From an uncultured bacterium (GTDB lineage: Bacteria; Actinomycetota; Actinomycetes; S36-B12; CAIYMF01): 64,000 nt of DNA. The DNA lies in assembly GCA_903826575.1 (NCBI GenBank), contig CAIKEU010000047.1:114275-178274 (forward strand), given 5' to 3'. The notes beneath the pieces were generated by a model, which saw only the letters and a program-made list of their open reading frames with translations, made no database searches and was not told the origin of the DNA. This document shows positions 33,607 through 42,644 of this stretch, in pieces; within the stretch, counting starts at the first letter, position 1; each line of letters starts with the position of its first letter. The translations under genes were made by a program, and so were the position numbers.

Positions 33607-34787
33607 GCTCCCTGAGCTGCAAGTTCGGCAACGCGACGCGCAGCCTCATCCATGGTGTCGACAATTTCCACCAGCTGGTTGGCTGCATCCCGCAAGATCT
33701 GGCGACCAAGGTCGGCGTTGTTTCCATCAAGACGAACGACCAATGGCTTGGCCACTGCCTCGCCCTTACCGGCCAGGAGTTCTAGCGCCTGCAGAATTCC
33801 GTTTGCGACCGCATCGCAGGCGGTGATTCCACCGAATACATTGACGAATACAGACTTCACTTCAGCATCGGAGAGAATGATTTCGAGTCCGTCAGCCATG
33901 ACCTGAGCCGATGCGCCACCGCCGATGTCAAGGAAGTTTGCCGGGCGCTGCCCGCCAAACTCTTCACCAGCGTACGCAACAACATCCAGTGTGCTCATGA
34001 CAAGACCGGCACCGTTACCGATGATCCCCACTGAGCCAGAAAGTTTGACGTAGTTGAGATCGCGCTCTTTGGCAGCAACCTCGAGAGGATCGGTCTCAAC
34101 CGAATCGACAAGTGAGTCGAACTCCGGATGACGAAACGAGGCGTTCTCGTCGAGAGACACCTTTCCGTCCAAGGCCAAGACCTGACCTTCGGGCGTCTTA
34201 ACCAGTGGGTTCACCTCGACGAGAGTTGCGTCCTCGTTGATGAACACATCCCACAGTCGTTCCAGGACTTCGATCACCTGATCACGAACCGAGGCGTCAA
34301 AGGCGGCCGCATCAACGATTTCTTCAGCCTTGGCGCGATCGACTCCGACGAGCGGGTCGACAGCCACGCGGGCCAACGCCTCTGGACGCTCAACCGCGAG
34401 CTGCTCAATCTCAACGCCACCCTCTTTGCTGGCCATTGCCAAGAAGGTTCGGTTTGATCGGTCAAGCAGAATCGAAACGTAGTATTCCTCGTCGATATCT
34501 GAGGCCGGGGTAATCAACACCTGATGAACTGTGTGGCCCTTAATATCGAGGCCGAGAATGTCCGTGGCACGCTCGAGCGCTTCCTGCGGATCGGCCGCGA
34601 GCTTGACGCCACCTGCCTTACCGCGGCCACCCGTCTTGACCTGGGCCTTAACGACAACGGCACAGCCGAGTTCTTCGGCGGCCTCCTTGGCGTGTTGGGG
34701 GGTACGCACCACGATGCCACTGGTCGTCGGCACACCGTGGCGTGCGAACAGTTCTTTGGCTTGGAACTCATATAGGTCCACGGCCAC
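33603..34787 (-). CDS. sucC: Succinate--CoA ligase (ADP-forming) beta subunit
   Basis: 394 aa ATP-grasp protein. It begins with [19 protein letters not shown], followed by [20 protein letters not shown] (nucleotide site) and [23 protein letters not shown] (metal site). The C-terminal ligase domain holds [17 protein letters not shown] and DIGGGASAQ. It pairs with SucD. A 190-bp stretch without a gene lies upstream, before the cobalamin-binding gene. Confidence 0.95.
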   Translation of the reverse strand: MAVDLYEFQAKELFARHGVPTTSGIVVRTPQHAKEAAEELGCAVVVKAQVKTGGRGKAGGVKLAADPQEALERATDILGLDIKGHTVHQVLITPASDIDEEYYVSILLDRSNRTFLAMASKEGGVEIEQLAVERPEALARVAVDPLVGVDRAKAEEIVDAAAFDASVRDQVIEVLERLWDVFINEDATLVEVNPLVKTPEGQVLALDGKVSLDENASFRHPEFDSLVDSVETDPLEVAAKERDLNYVKLSGSVGIIGNGAGLVMSTLDVVAYAGEEFGGQRPANFLDIGGGASAQVMADGLEIILSDAEVKSVFVNVFGGITACDAVANGILQALELLAGKGEAVAKPLVVRLDGNNADLGRQILRDAANQLVEIVDTMDEAARRVAELAAQGA

Positions 34788-34977
34788 TTCCTGACTCGGT
34801 AGGAGTTCGACGGTAAAAGCACAAGCGCTGCGACCGCGATGTCTAGCGCTACGCCCTACTGTGGCAGAGCCACCCCACCCCGTGTCATTAGATACCGCTC
34901 ACGTGCGACGGGAATCACATCGGACTTTCCAGTCCGCGGGACGACGAGGATCGTGACGTCAACGTCCGAAGTCAGCG

Positions 34978-35412
34978 TCAGAGACCGGCTCCCACGCGGT
35001 CGACGACCCACTCGACGATCGATGCCGTTGTGGCACCTGGGGTGAAGATCTTGGCAACGCCCATCTGCTCGAGTTCGACGATGTCGTCCTCAGGAATTAT
35101 CCCGCCACCAAAGACCACGATGTCTGAGGCATTGTGTGCCGAAAGTTGGGAAAGTACGTCGGCGAAAAGAGTCAGGTGGGCACCAGACAGTACTGATAAC
35201 CCGATAACGTCCGCATCTTCCTGAATTGCTGTGCGCACAATGTTTTCTGGGGTTTGGTGCAGACCCGTGTAGATCACTTCGATACCAGCATCGCGCAGCG
35301 CGCGGGCCACGACCTTGGCCCCACGATCGTGCCCATCAAGGCCTGGCTTAGCGACGATAACGCGGATCGGACTTCCGTCTGCCGCACGCGGCGCCGATTG
35401 AGCGCTGGCCAT
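34978..35412 (-). CDS. Cobalamin-binding small subunit of acyl-CoA mutase
   Basis: 144 aa from the ATG at 35412, six bases after AAGGAG; an ATG two codons earlier abuts that SD and is less suitable. This is a stand-alone mutase C-terminal domain: the cobalamin lower-ligand motif is [16 protein letters not shown] (DxHxxG), followed by [13 protein letters not shown] and [10 protein letters not shown], which line the nucleotide tail. It should associate with the large subunit at 14468-16096, whose residues favour methylmalonyl-CoA. In Streptomyces a comparable lone gene near sucCD and pcrA is annotated as an isobutyryl-CoA mutase small subunit, so it could serve more than one mutase. Confidence 0.87.
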   Translation of the reverse strand: MASAQSAPRAADGSPIRVIVAKPGLDGHDRGAKVVARALRDAGIEVIYTGLHQTPENIVRTAIQEDADVIGLSVLSGAHLTLFADVLSQLSAHNASDIVVFGGGIIPEDDIVELEQMGVAKIFTPGATTASIVEWVVDRVGAGL

Positions 35413-35590
35413 ATCCATCTCCTTGCACCCTGGTCTTTGGACGAGCAAATGCGCTCGACTGTTCACGTTTTCGAGCGCCTAACAACTGCGCTGCACTAGT
35501 CAGGGTACTCAGGCCATCATCGTCGGCGGTATCCCCAATTGGTCATAACCAGTCCATCGTGGTGAACATCACCCTGCCCACAACGGAAAG

Positions 35591-37909
35591 TTACAACTTT
35601 TCCACTGGGGCGTACCGAAGCAGGAGCCGCTTGGGTCCATCGCCACCGAAGTCGATTGTCGCCTCGGCCTTCTCCCCCATGCCACTTGTCGACACAACCG
35701 TTCCAAGGCCGAACTTGTCGTGTGTGACGCGGTCGCCTGGCGACAGAGAAACAACCTCGCGATTACCGGGGCTGCGCACCCCTGGCCGCGATGCCGCCGC
35801 CATGAGGGATGGCGCGGACCCGAAGCTATCGCTGCCAGAACTTCGGCCGGATCCGACTGGATCGACTCGATTCCAATGCAAAAGCTCATTCGGGATCTCA
35901 TCAAGGAATCTGCTTGGCGGGTTATAAGACGGAGCGCCCCAAGCCGAACGAACGACGGCTCGAGACACGTAAAGCCGCTGACGCGCGCGGGTAATACCCA
36001 CGTAAGCAAGGCGTCGTTCCTCTTCCAACTCGCGGGTGTCACCCAGTGATCGCATATGCGGGAACACGCCATCTTCAAGACCGGTAAGGAAAACGACAGG
36101 GAACTCTAGCCCCTTGGCAGTGTGCAAGGTCATGAGCGTGACAACGCCACCATGTTCGTCATCGTCAGGGATCTCGTCAGAATCAGCGACCAGCGAGACC
36201 CGCTCGAGGAAGTCGGTCAAAGACCCTTCAGGCTGATCGGTTTCGAATTCGCGGGCCACCGATTCGAGTTCGGCGAGGTTCTCAACGCGAGTTTCATCCT
36301 GCGGATCGCTGCTCGCCATCAACTCTGCGAGATAACCACTTTGCTCAAGAACCGCAGTAAGAATCGTCGCGGGGCCCGCGCCGGCCTCAACGAGGGTGCG
36401 AAGATCAGACATCATCTGCGCGAACGTCTGAACTGAGCTCAACGAACGAGCAGCCATCAGCGGTGCTTCTTCCGCCCGCTGCAAGGCGCTGCCGAACGAG
36501 ATTCGCTCACGTTGAGCCAACATCTCGATCGCAGCCTCAGCCCGATCACCGATACCGCGACGCGGTGTATTTAGGATGCGCCGGATCGAAATATCGTCGT
36601 CGGGATTGGCCAACGCACGAAGATAACCCAGCGCGTCGCGAATCTCTTTGCGCTCATAGAAGCGGACACCGCCGACCACTTTGTAGGGCAAGCCAACGCG
36701 AATAAAAACTTCTTCTAGAGAGCGAGACTGAGCGTTCGTCCGGTAGAACACCGCGATATCTCGTGACGCAATTCCATCATCGTCAGAGAGTCGGTCAATC
36801 TCACGCGCGATGAACGATGCTTCATCATGCTCGTTATCCGCGACGTATCCGATGATCTGCTCGCCGTCACCGGCGTCAGTCCACAGCCGCTTGGGACGTC
36901 GAGCGGTGTTGCGCGTGATCACCGCATTCGCAGCGGTCAGAATGGTTTGCGTGGATCGGTAGTTTTGCTCGAGAAGAATCGTCGTAGCGTTGGCGTAATC
37001 GCGTTCGAACTCTTCGATATTGCGAATCGTGGCACCGCGGAAAGCGTAAATGCTCTGATCGGCATCACCGACGACGCACAACTGCGCCGGCGGAACACCA
37101 TCGGCGCCCTTACCGACAAGCTCGTTGACTAGCACGTACTGCGCATGGTTCGTGTCTTGATATTCGTCAACCAGCACGTGCCGGAATCGACGATGGTAGT
37201 GCTCGGCCACATCCGGGAAGAGTTGAAAGAGTGCGACCGTCGATGAAATCAGATCATCAAAGTCAAACGCATTAGCTCTACGCAAACGTCGCTGATAGTC
37301 GCGGTAAGCCTCAGCCAACGTCTTCTCATGGTGATTGCTGGCCTGACCGGCAAATGTCTCGTCGTCGATCAATTCGTTCTTAAGGTTCGACACCTGATTA
37401 CTGAACGCCCGGGGCGGGTAGCGCTTAGGATCCAAGTCAAGGTCGCGGCAGACCAACGTCATGAGGCGTTGGGAATCAGTAGAGTCGTAGATCGAAAAGG
37501 AATTCGTCATTCCCAGCCGGCTGGCTTCTTTACGCAGAATCCGCACGCAAGCAGAGTGGAACGTCGACACCCACATCGTGCGCGCTCGCGGCCCTACCAG
37601 TTCAACAACACGCTCGCGCATTTCACCAGCGGCTTTATTGGTGAAGGTGATGGCCATAATCTCGCCCGGCCGTGCGTCCTGGGTGGCAAGTAGATGGGCA
37701 ATGCGCCGGGTTAGCACTCGCGTCTTACCGGAGCCAGCGCCTGCAACAATCAACAACGGACTGCCGCGGTGCTCCACGGCGGCTCGCTGCTGTGGGTTCA
37801 GGTCGGCAACAAGAGCCGTCGGATCGCCACCCGACGACGCAGCAGAATGTTCGTGGGCGGGACCTGACTCGGGATATGGCAGACCGAGATCGTCAAAGAG
37901 TGTGGACAT
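35591..37909 (-). CDS. pcrA: ATP-dependent DNA helicase PcrA/UvrD
   Basis: 772 aa from the ATG at 37909 (MSTLFDDLG); the frame is open 36 bp further. SF1A helicase motifs run in order: LNPQQRAAV (Q motif), VAGAGSGKTRVL (Walker A), TFTNKAAGEMRERV, DEYQDTN (motif II), VVGDADQSIYAFRGA, QNYRST, VTLMTLHTAKGLEF and YVGITRARQRLY. The C-terminal DRVTHDKFGLGTVV segment is the Tudor-like domain that in PcrA binds RNA polymerase. It unwinds DNA 3' to 5' in repair and replication. A 123-bp gap precedes it on the side of the LAS-type peptidase gene hairpin. Confidence 0.96.
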   Translation of the reverse strand: MSTLFDDLGLPYPESGPAHEHSAASSGGDPTALVADLNPQQRAAVEHRGSPLLIVAGAGSGKTRVLTRRIAHLLATQDARPGEIMAITFTNKAAGEMRERVVELVGPRARTMWVSTFHSACVRILRKEASRLGMTNSFSIYDSTDSQRLMTLVCRDLDLDPKRYPPRAFSNQVSNLKNELIDDETFAGQASNHHEKTLAEAYRDYQRRLRRANAFDFDDLISSTVALFQLFPDVAEHYHRRFRHVLVDEYQDTNHAQYVLVNELVGKGADGVPPAQLCVVGDADQSIYAFRGATIRNIEEFERDYANATTILLEQNYRSTQTILTAANAVITRNTARRPKRLWTDAGDGEQIIGYVADNEHDEASFIAREIDRLSDDDGIASRDIAVFYRTNAQSRSLEEVFIRVGLPYKVVGGVRFYERKEIRDALGYLRALANPDDDISIRRILNTPRRGIGDRAEAAIEMLAQRERISFGSALQRAEEAPLMAARSLSSVQTFAQMMSDLRTLVEAGAGPATILTAVLEQSGYLAELMASSDPQDETRVENLAELESVAREFETDQPEGSLTDFLERVSLVADSDEIPDDDEHGGVVTLMTLHTAKGLEFPVVFLTGLEDGVFPHMRSLGDTRELEEERRLAYVGITRARQRLYVSRAVVRSAWGAPSYNPPSRFLDEIPNELLHWNRVDPVGSGRSSGSDSFGSAPSLMAAASRPGVRSPGNREVVSLSPGDRVTHDKFGLGTVVSTSGMGEKAEATIDFGGDGPKRLLLRYAPVEKL

Positions 37910-37960
37910 CACAGCGGAGTCTATGCGCACTGCCCGACAGTCCACCGGTCACCCGGACGA

Positions 37961-37976
37961 GCGGGGGCCACCCCCC
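37961..37976 (-). terminator. GC-rich hairpin after the secreted peptidase gene
   Basis: CGGGGG, four bases, CCCCCG form a compact hairpin 11-26 bases past the stop of the secreted peptidase gene and before pcrA. There is no U-tract, so it may be a weak intrinsic terminator or only a GC-rich linker. Confidence 0.35.
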
Positions 37977-37986
37977 GTCAGAACAC

Positions 37987-39903
37987 CTAGGAAACGAAGC
38001 CGAGGACGCGAACGGTGAGCCCCGTGCCGATGCTTGCGGTGGTGAAGTCAATTCCACCATCGGCTCGCAGTGGGACAACCACTGTGTCCTGGGCCGAGAG
38101 GTGCGCACGGAACGAAACCCCCGCCAACGTGCCATTCGAGGTCAGGCTCAAGGTGCCCGACGACGCACCACCGAGGGCGCTGAGCGACAGGATCACCGCA
38201 GATGCACCGCTTGGAACGCCGAAGTGTCCCGCAATCGCCACAGTTCTAGGCTTCACTGTCGTCCACGCACCTGACAGACCAACCTTCGATGCCGTATCCA
38301 CGGCAGTGACAGGCGCAGCGAACGTCGAAAGACGAGCACCAGATGTAGCCGTTGAAACCCAGCTCTGACTCGTGATGTGTGCAACGAGAGGCGCGGTGCC
38401 GATGTTCTTAATGACGACACTTCCGTCAGACGTTGGCACCAGAGCACTAACGCTACGACTCACTCCAGCAATCGCGGCGACCTGAGCTACCGGCATACCC
38501 GAGGCAGACACAAGTTGCAGACTGCCCCCAGTGGTTGACGGATCAACCGTGAGTGTGACGTACATGCCACTAATTCCGCTCGTCGGAATACCGTTCTGGC
38601 CAGCGAGTTGAACGGTGCGTGAAACTCCCGGATTCACGGGCGCAGTCGAACCATCAAAGACAGTTAGGGCAGGAACGACATGAGCGGTTCCTGCGGGCTT
38701 CGACCCGGCTGAAGCGCTCACCGCAGGCACACGAGAGAACCCGACCACGTCGACGCGGAGATCTGCCGAGCCGCGATTGATCGACAATCTGATTGTGCCA
38801 TCACTTGCCACGGGTACGACTGCGGTTCCGAAGAACGTTCCCGTAGATAGGGCAGTCAAAACGGGGATCGCAGTTGAGTTCATGTTGCCGTGCACGGTGA
38901 TGGTTGGCGTGAGCGCACTTGCAGCGAATCCGGTGACGCGTATTGCCACGGCCGCCACACCTGATGACGGCACTGCCCCGTGGCCAGTGACACGAACGAC
39001 AGCGTCTCGCTGATCACTCGACCATTGCTTCTGACTGAGCCGGCAGGGTCCGCCAATTCCAAGGCCGGTGCGCGTGTCCAGAACATGGACAGGTGAAATT
39101 GGCGTGATGTCCCCGGCTGACTTAAGAGCGGGCTGCGATGACGTCCATGGCGAGTCACATTCCGCCGCCACCGGCCGTCCAGTCCAGAAGGACGTTAGTC
39201 CCGATGCACCTTCCCACGTCAACGACAGGTGAACGTGATTGCGGTGACAGTAGGTGTCATACGACGCCGCTGCTTTCGCCGGATCGGTGAGGCAGCCCTT
39301 AAGGTTCGTCCAACCCTTTTCCGGGGAGTAGCCACTCCAGAAGCGGTTGTTCCATCCGATGTACATGATGCCGAGTCGCTTTGCGATCGCATTGGTGTTA
39401 CCGAAACTGTCGGTGGCCTGCAGCCAGTTCAGGAACGACACTGCGCGGGCGCGCTGTGCGGTGACCTTGTAACTGACCATCCAGTCGATCGCGCGTCCCT
39501 CTTTATGCTCACTGATGCCTCCGTCATTACAGGCACGCGAGATGTCCGTGGAATACGCGCCGTACGTGGCTTGAAGCAGGGCGGCAAGTTTCTTCGTGCC
39601 GGCCTTGGGCGTCGGTGAGCAGATCGACTGAGCTTGATACTGAGGCGCCCCGTCAATGGCCGCTGTGAATGTCGGGGTTGCCGGCGCTGGCGGTAGCGGG
39701 ACAGGTGTCGGCGTCGGGCTCGGTGTAGGCGACGGCGTAGGGGTGGGTGTCGGCGTGGGTGAGGCGGTTGGGGCTGCGGAACCGGACGCAGACGCAGGAG
39801 TGAAACTCGAGCCGCTCACCATGGCAGTGGCCATCAGCACAGCAACACAACCCAGTACGGCACGTGACGTCAGCGAACTGGACGTATCCTTAACCCACCT
39901 CAT
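37987..39903 (-). CDS. Secreted LAS-type (M15-like) peptidase with C-terminal beta-repeat modules
   Basis: 638 aa. A signal peptide (about 1-40) is followed by a Pro/Thr linker (44-78). Residues 85-230 form a LAS-type peptidase-like domain with SEHKEGRAIDW (His133, Asp140) and a closing NHVHLSL (His223, His225), matching zinc ligands of M15-like D,D- and L,D-peptidases; similar domains occur in actinobacterial proteins often named after ARB_07466. The C-terminal 370 residues hold about three repeats with LDTRTGLGIGG, GVAAVAIRVTG and LRVDVVGFS, known from actinobacterial surface proteins. It probably binds and trims wall peptides or is displayed on the surface. Confidence 0.72.
   Translation of the reverse strand: MRWVKDTSSSLTSRAVLGCVAVLMATAMVSGSSFTPASASGSAAPTASPTPTPTPTPSPTPSPTPTPVPLPPAPATPTFTAAIDGAPQYQAQSICSPTPKAGTKKLAALLQATYGAYSTDISRACNDGGISEHKEGRAIDWMVSYKVTAQRARAVSFLNWLQATDSFGNTNAIAKRLGIMYIGWNNRFWSGYSPEKGWTNLKGCLTDPAKAAASYDTYCHRNHVHLSLTWEGASGLTSFWTGRPVAAECDSPWTSSQPALKSAGDITPISPVHVLDTRTGLGIGGPCRLSQKQWSSDQRDAVVRVTGHGAVPSSGVAAVAIRVTGFAASALTPTITVHGNMNSTAIPVLTALSTGTFFGTAVVPVASDGTIRLSINRGSADLRVDVVGFSRVPAVSASAGSKPAGTAHVVPALTVFDGSTAPVNPGVSRTVQLAGQNGIPTSGISGMYVTLTVDPSTTGGSLQLVSASGMPVAQVAAIAGVSRSVSALVPTSDGSVVIKNIGTAPLVAHITSQSWVSTATSGARLSTFAAPVTAVDTASKVGLSGAWTTVKPRTVAIAGHFGVPSGASAVILSLSALGGASSGTLSLTSNGTLAGVSFRAHLSAQDTVVVPLRADGGIDFTTASIGTGLTVRVLGFVS
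39670..39774. repeat. Low-complexity Pro/Thr/Ser linker coding region
   Basis: On the minus strand this stretch encodes alternating PT and PS dipeptides, so the DNA is a near-hexameric GGTGTC/GGCGTC-like repeat. It forms the flexible linker between the signal peptide and the peptidase domain. Such tracts vary in length between strains through slippage. Confidence 0.8.
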
Positions 39904-39982
39904 GAGGTTTCTATCGGCACACGGCCGCCGTCACTTTCGCCCCACGAGCAACATAAATATCTAGTTTATCCCTCAATTACCC

Positions 39983-39996
39983 TTTACCGGGGTAAA
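39983..39996. promoter_or_regulatory. Perfect palindrome upstream of the PIG-L deacetylase gene
   Basis: TTTACC-GG-GGTAAA, a perfect inverted repeat with 6-bp arms, lies 20 bases before the GTG start at 40016 and within the 112-bp divergent gap with the peptidase gene. It overlaps the region where a promoter for the deacetylase would sit and is a candidate operator. A further TTACCC adjoins it on the left. Confidence 0.4.
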
Positions 39997-40015
39997 TCGG
40001 ACAGGAGTTTCGTCG

Positions 40016-40738
40016 GTGATACCTGATGCTGAGCTTGAACGGGTTCTCGTTGTAACAGCACATCCAGACGACGTTGATTTCGGGGCAGCTGGCACATTGG
40101 CAGGGTGGGCCGCTCAAGGAGTGGCCGTTACCTACTGCATCATCACCGATGGCGATGCCGGCGGCTTTGACCCGGCTGTGCCCCGCTCAGAGATTCCGCG
40201 AATCCGTAGAGCCGAGCAAGTGGCCGCGGCTGCAGTCTGTGGAGTTACCGACGTCCGCTTCCTGGGCTACAAGGATGGTGAACTCACCGTGACCCACGGC
40301 CTACGCCGCGACATCAGTCGGGTCATTCGCCAAGTCCGACCCCAGCGCATGCTCATTCAAAGCCCAGAGCGCAATTGGCAGCGGATTCCCGCATCGCACC
40401 CAGACCACCTCGCGGCCGGAGAGGCGGCCATCCAATCCGTCTACCCCGACGCGCGCAACCCCTTCGCCCACCCGTCACTGCTGGACGATGAAGGGCTCGA
40501 CGCATGGTCAGTATCGGAAGTGTGGGTGATGGGTCATCACACCATCGAGCATCACGTCGACATGACGGACATGTTCGACACGAAGGTCGCCGCTCTACGC
40601 GCCCACGACTCGCAAACCTCACACATGGAGGACCTGCCCGGGATGCTGCGGATGTGGAGTACGCGGATGGCCGAGCAGGCTGGCCTCGCTGAGGGGCGAC
40701 TAGCCGAGGGATTTTTCGTCTCAATCATGCCTGCATGA
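40016..40738 (+). CDS. PIG-L / LmbE family N-deacetylase
   Basis: 240 aa from a GTG with ACAGGAG eight bases ahead. The zinc motif is AHPDDVDFGAAGTL, followed by CIITDGDAGG and the third ligand SHPDHLAAGEAAI, with a C-terminal HHTIEHHVDMTD. This is the family of MshB and Mca, which act on N-acetylglucosaminyl-inositol or mycothiol conjugates, and of many glycan deacetylases. The precise substrate is not decided by these motifs. Actinobacteria usually make mycothiol, so a thiol-related role is likely but inferred. Confidence 0.83.
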   Translation: MIPDAELERVLVVTAHPDDVDFGAAGTLAGWAAQGVAVTYCIITDGDAGGFDPAVPRSEIPRIRRAEQVAAAAVCGVTDVRFLGYKDGELTVTHGLRRDISRVIRQVRPQRMLIQSPERNWQRIPASHPDHLAAGEAAIQSVYPDARNPFAHPSLLDDEGLDAWSVSEVWVMGHHTIEHHVDMTDMFDTKVAALRAHDSQTSHMEDLPGMLRMWSTRMAEQAGLAEGRLAEGFFVSIMPA

Positions 40739-40751
40739 CGGCACGATTTCG

Positions 40752-41132
40752 TCAGCCGACGGTCGTAGCCGTGGCACTTAGCCAGAACACCGCGAGCACA
40801 ACATTAAGGATGGCCAAGCCACCAGCAGCAGCCCACCAGGGCTGTTGCTTATCTACTGGTTGACGCATACCCATCACGCACGCAACGGCAACAACCAAAG
40901 CGATGAGCAGTTTGGTGCCCACTGCGGCAGGTGAAAAGTTCTGATCGGTACCGATGCCGCTACCACTCAAACCAGCGAGGGCAAGACCCGTCAGCAGCTG
41001 AGTGAAGGCACCATCGCGCATCCACTGGGTGACCTGACGCGGCACCGCGCGCATCTGCGCAAGGAAGCCACCGATCAACATGGCCATACCGATGAAGTGC
41101 AAGAACAACAGGACGTTATAGACGAAACTCAT
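40752..41132 (-). CDS. Small integral membrane protein, four helices, unknown
   Basis: 126 aa with four hydrophobic helices (VLLFLHFIGMAMLIGGFLA, TQLLTGLALAGLSG, GTKLLIALVVAVACVMGM, AAAGGLAILNVVLAVFWLS). I do not recognise the family with certainty. The His in LLFLHFIGMAMLIGG is reminiscent of CopD-like or DUF2269-like membrane proteins, which often carry heme or metal, but that is only a hint. It converges with the deacetylase gene across 13 bp. Confidence 0.6.
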   Translation of the reverse strand: MSFVYNVLLFLHFIGMAMLIGGFLAQMRAVPRQVTQWMRDGAFTQLLTGLALAGLSGSGIGTDQNFSPAAVGTKLLIALVVAVACVMGMRQPVDKQQPWWAAAGGLAILNVVLAVFWLSATATTVG

Positions 41133-41195
41133 GTTTTCAGCCTACGCCGTCAACCACGAAGAACTCGGTAGGTGCCAACCATCACTCGGTCGAGG

Positions 41196-42584
41196 TCAGG
41201 CCGAACTCTCGTCCGGCGACCATCGGTTGGCTCGCACGATTGCCGAGTACGCCAGCGCCGAATCCTTGACGAGGCGCTCCTGAGTTTCGTAATCGACCCG
41301 AACCACACCAAATCGGCGCTCATACCCCCACGCCCACTCAAAGTTGTCGAGTAGTGACCACACGAAGTACCCGTCCAACGGAACCCCAGCCGATACTGCC
41401 AAGGAGCACGCCTTGAGATGTGCCTCGATGTAGTTGGTGCGATCAACATCGTGCACGCGACCATCGGTCACCTCATCGGGGTACGCAGCCCCGTTCTCCA
41501 TGACGTAGATCGACGGAACGGGGTAATCACGAGCCACCCGTTCTAAGGTCGCGGTCAATCCGTCCGGAATGACATCCCAACCCATATGCGTCTTGGCAAG
41601 TCCTCTATCGACAAACTCAACGTCGTCACAACCAACCCACGGAGTCGGACGTTCGCCGCTTAACGGACTCTTCGGAGCATCCAAACCACGGGTCATGAAC
41701 GAGCTGTAGTAGTTAATGCCTAAGAAGTCGATGGGCTCAGCAATACATTCCGCGTCCCCATCTACGACGAAGTCGAAGTCGGTAAACGTTCGGTAATCCT
41801 CAACGATGTCCTGCGGATAAGTCCCTCGGAAAATCGCGTCGAGATACCAGCGGTTCTGCTGACCATCCAGACGGCGCGCAGCATCCAGATCAGCTGGTGA
41901 CTCACTTGCAGGTTGCACGTCGTACATGTTCACAACAATGCCCAGTTGCGAATCAGTCGAATTCGCTCGCATCGCCTGGATCCCTAACCCATGCGCCAAC
42001 ATCAGGTGATGAACGGCCGAAATCGCTTCTGCCGGCTCAGTTCGGCCAGGTGCATGTTCACCCGATGCATAGCCAAGAAAGGCCGAGCACCACGGCTCAT
42101 TCAGAGTGCTCCAATAGGTGACCCGATCACTCAAATGCTGATGAACCACCGACGCATAATCAGCAAACCGACGAGCAGTATCGCGACTGGTCCAACCACC
42201 TGAATCTTGCAGGGCCTGCGGTAAATCCCAGTGATACAACGTTGCATAGGGGGTGATCCCCCGCTCCAACATGCCGTCAACAAGGCGGCTATAAAAATCC
42301 AAACCACGCTGTTCGATCACACCATCGCCGAGCGGGACGATGCGTGGCCAGGCAATAGAAAACCGGTAAGCACCCAGACCGAGGTCGGCAACAATGTCGA
42401 GATCCTCTGGCCAACGGTTGTAGTGGTCACAGGCGACACTTCCGTCCGACGCGTCAAGGATCGCACCCGGTTGATCGCATAGCTCATCCCAGATCGATCG
42501 ACCCCGACCATCAACGTCACTGGCACCCTCGATTTGGAATGCCGCCGTTGCTGCGCCCCACACGAAACCATCAGGAAACTTCAT
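41196..42584 (-). CDS. Glycoside hydrolase family 1 beta-glucosidase
   Basis: 462 aa GH1 barrel. The N-terminus FPDGFVWGAATAAFQIEGA is the family signature 2. Acid/base Glu163 lies in STLNEPWCSA and nucleophile Glu363 in YVMENGAAYPD. Aglycone and glycone residues such as FSIAWPRIVP and ATLYHWDLP are in place. It hydrolyses beta-glucosides, probably cellobiose or plant/algal glycosides, in the cytoplasm: no signal peptide. No ABC or PTS sugar transporter accompanies it here. An inverted repeat sits directly in front of its start codon. Confidence 0.93.
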   Translation of the reverse strand: MKFPDGFVWGAATAAFQIEGASDVDGRGRSIWDELCDQPGAILDASDGSVACDHYNRWPEDLDIVADLGLGAYRFSIAWPRIVPLGDGVIEQRGLDFYSRLVDGMLERGITPYATLYHWDLPQALQDSGGWTSRDTARRFADYASVVHQHLSDRVTYWSTLNEPWCSAFLGYASGEHAPGRTEPAEAISAVHHLMLAHGLGIQAMRANSTDSQLGIVVNMYDVQPASESPADLDAARRLDGQQNRWYLDAIFRGTYPQDIVEDYRTFTDFDFVVDGDAECIAEPIDFLGINYYSSFMTRGLDAPKSPLSGERPTPWVGCDDVEFVDRGLAKTHMGWDVIPDGLTATLERVARDYPVPSIYVMENGAAYPDEVTDGRVHDVDRTNYIEAHLKACSLAVSAGVPLDGYFVWSLLDNFEWAWGYERRFGVVRVDYETQERLVKDSALAYSAIVRANRWSPDESSA

Positions 42585-42591
42585 TCGTCAT

Positions 42592-42618
42592 TCCCATTCT
42601 GAATTTTCGCGAATGGGA
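42592..42618 (-). promoter_or_regulatory. Inverted repeat overlapping the beta-glucosidase ribosome-binding region
   Basis: TCCCATTC, 11 bases, GAATGGGA form a perfect 8-bp inverted repeat ending 7 bases before the ATG at 42584. In the transcript the 3' arm GAATGGGA contains the only Shine-Dalgarno-like bases, so folding would hide it. It could be a repressor operator (LacI-type regulators often control GH1 genes) or an RNA hairpin acting on translation. Confidence 0.5.
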
Positions 42619-42644
42619 CATGACCCTCGCCTCACGGCTCGGGC

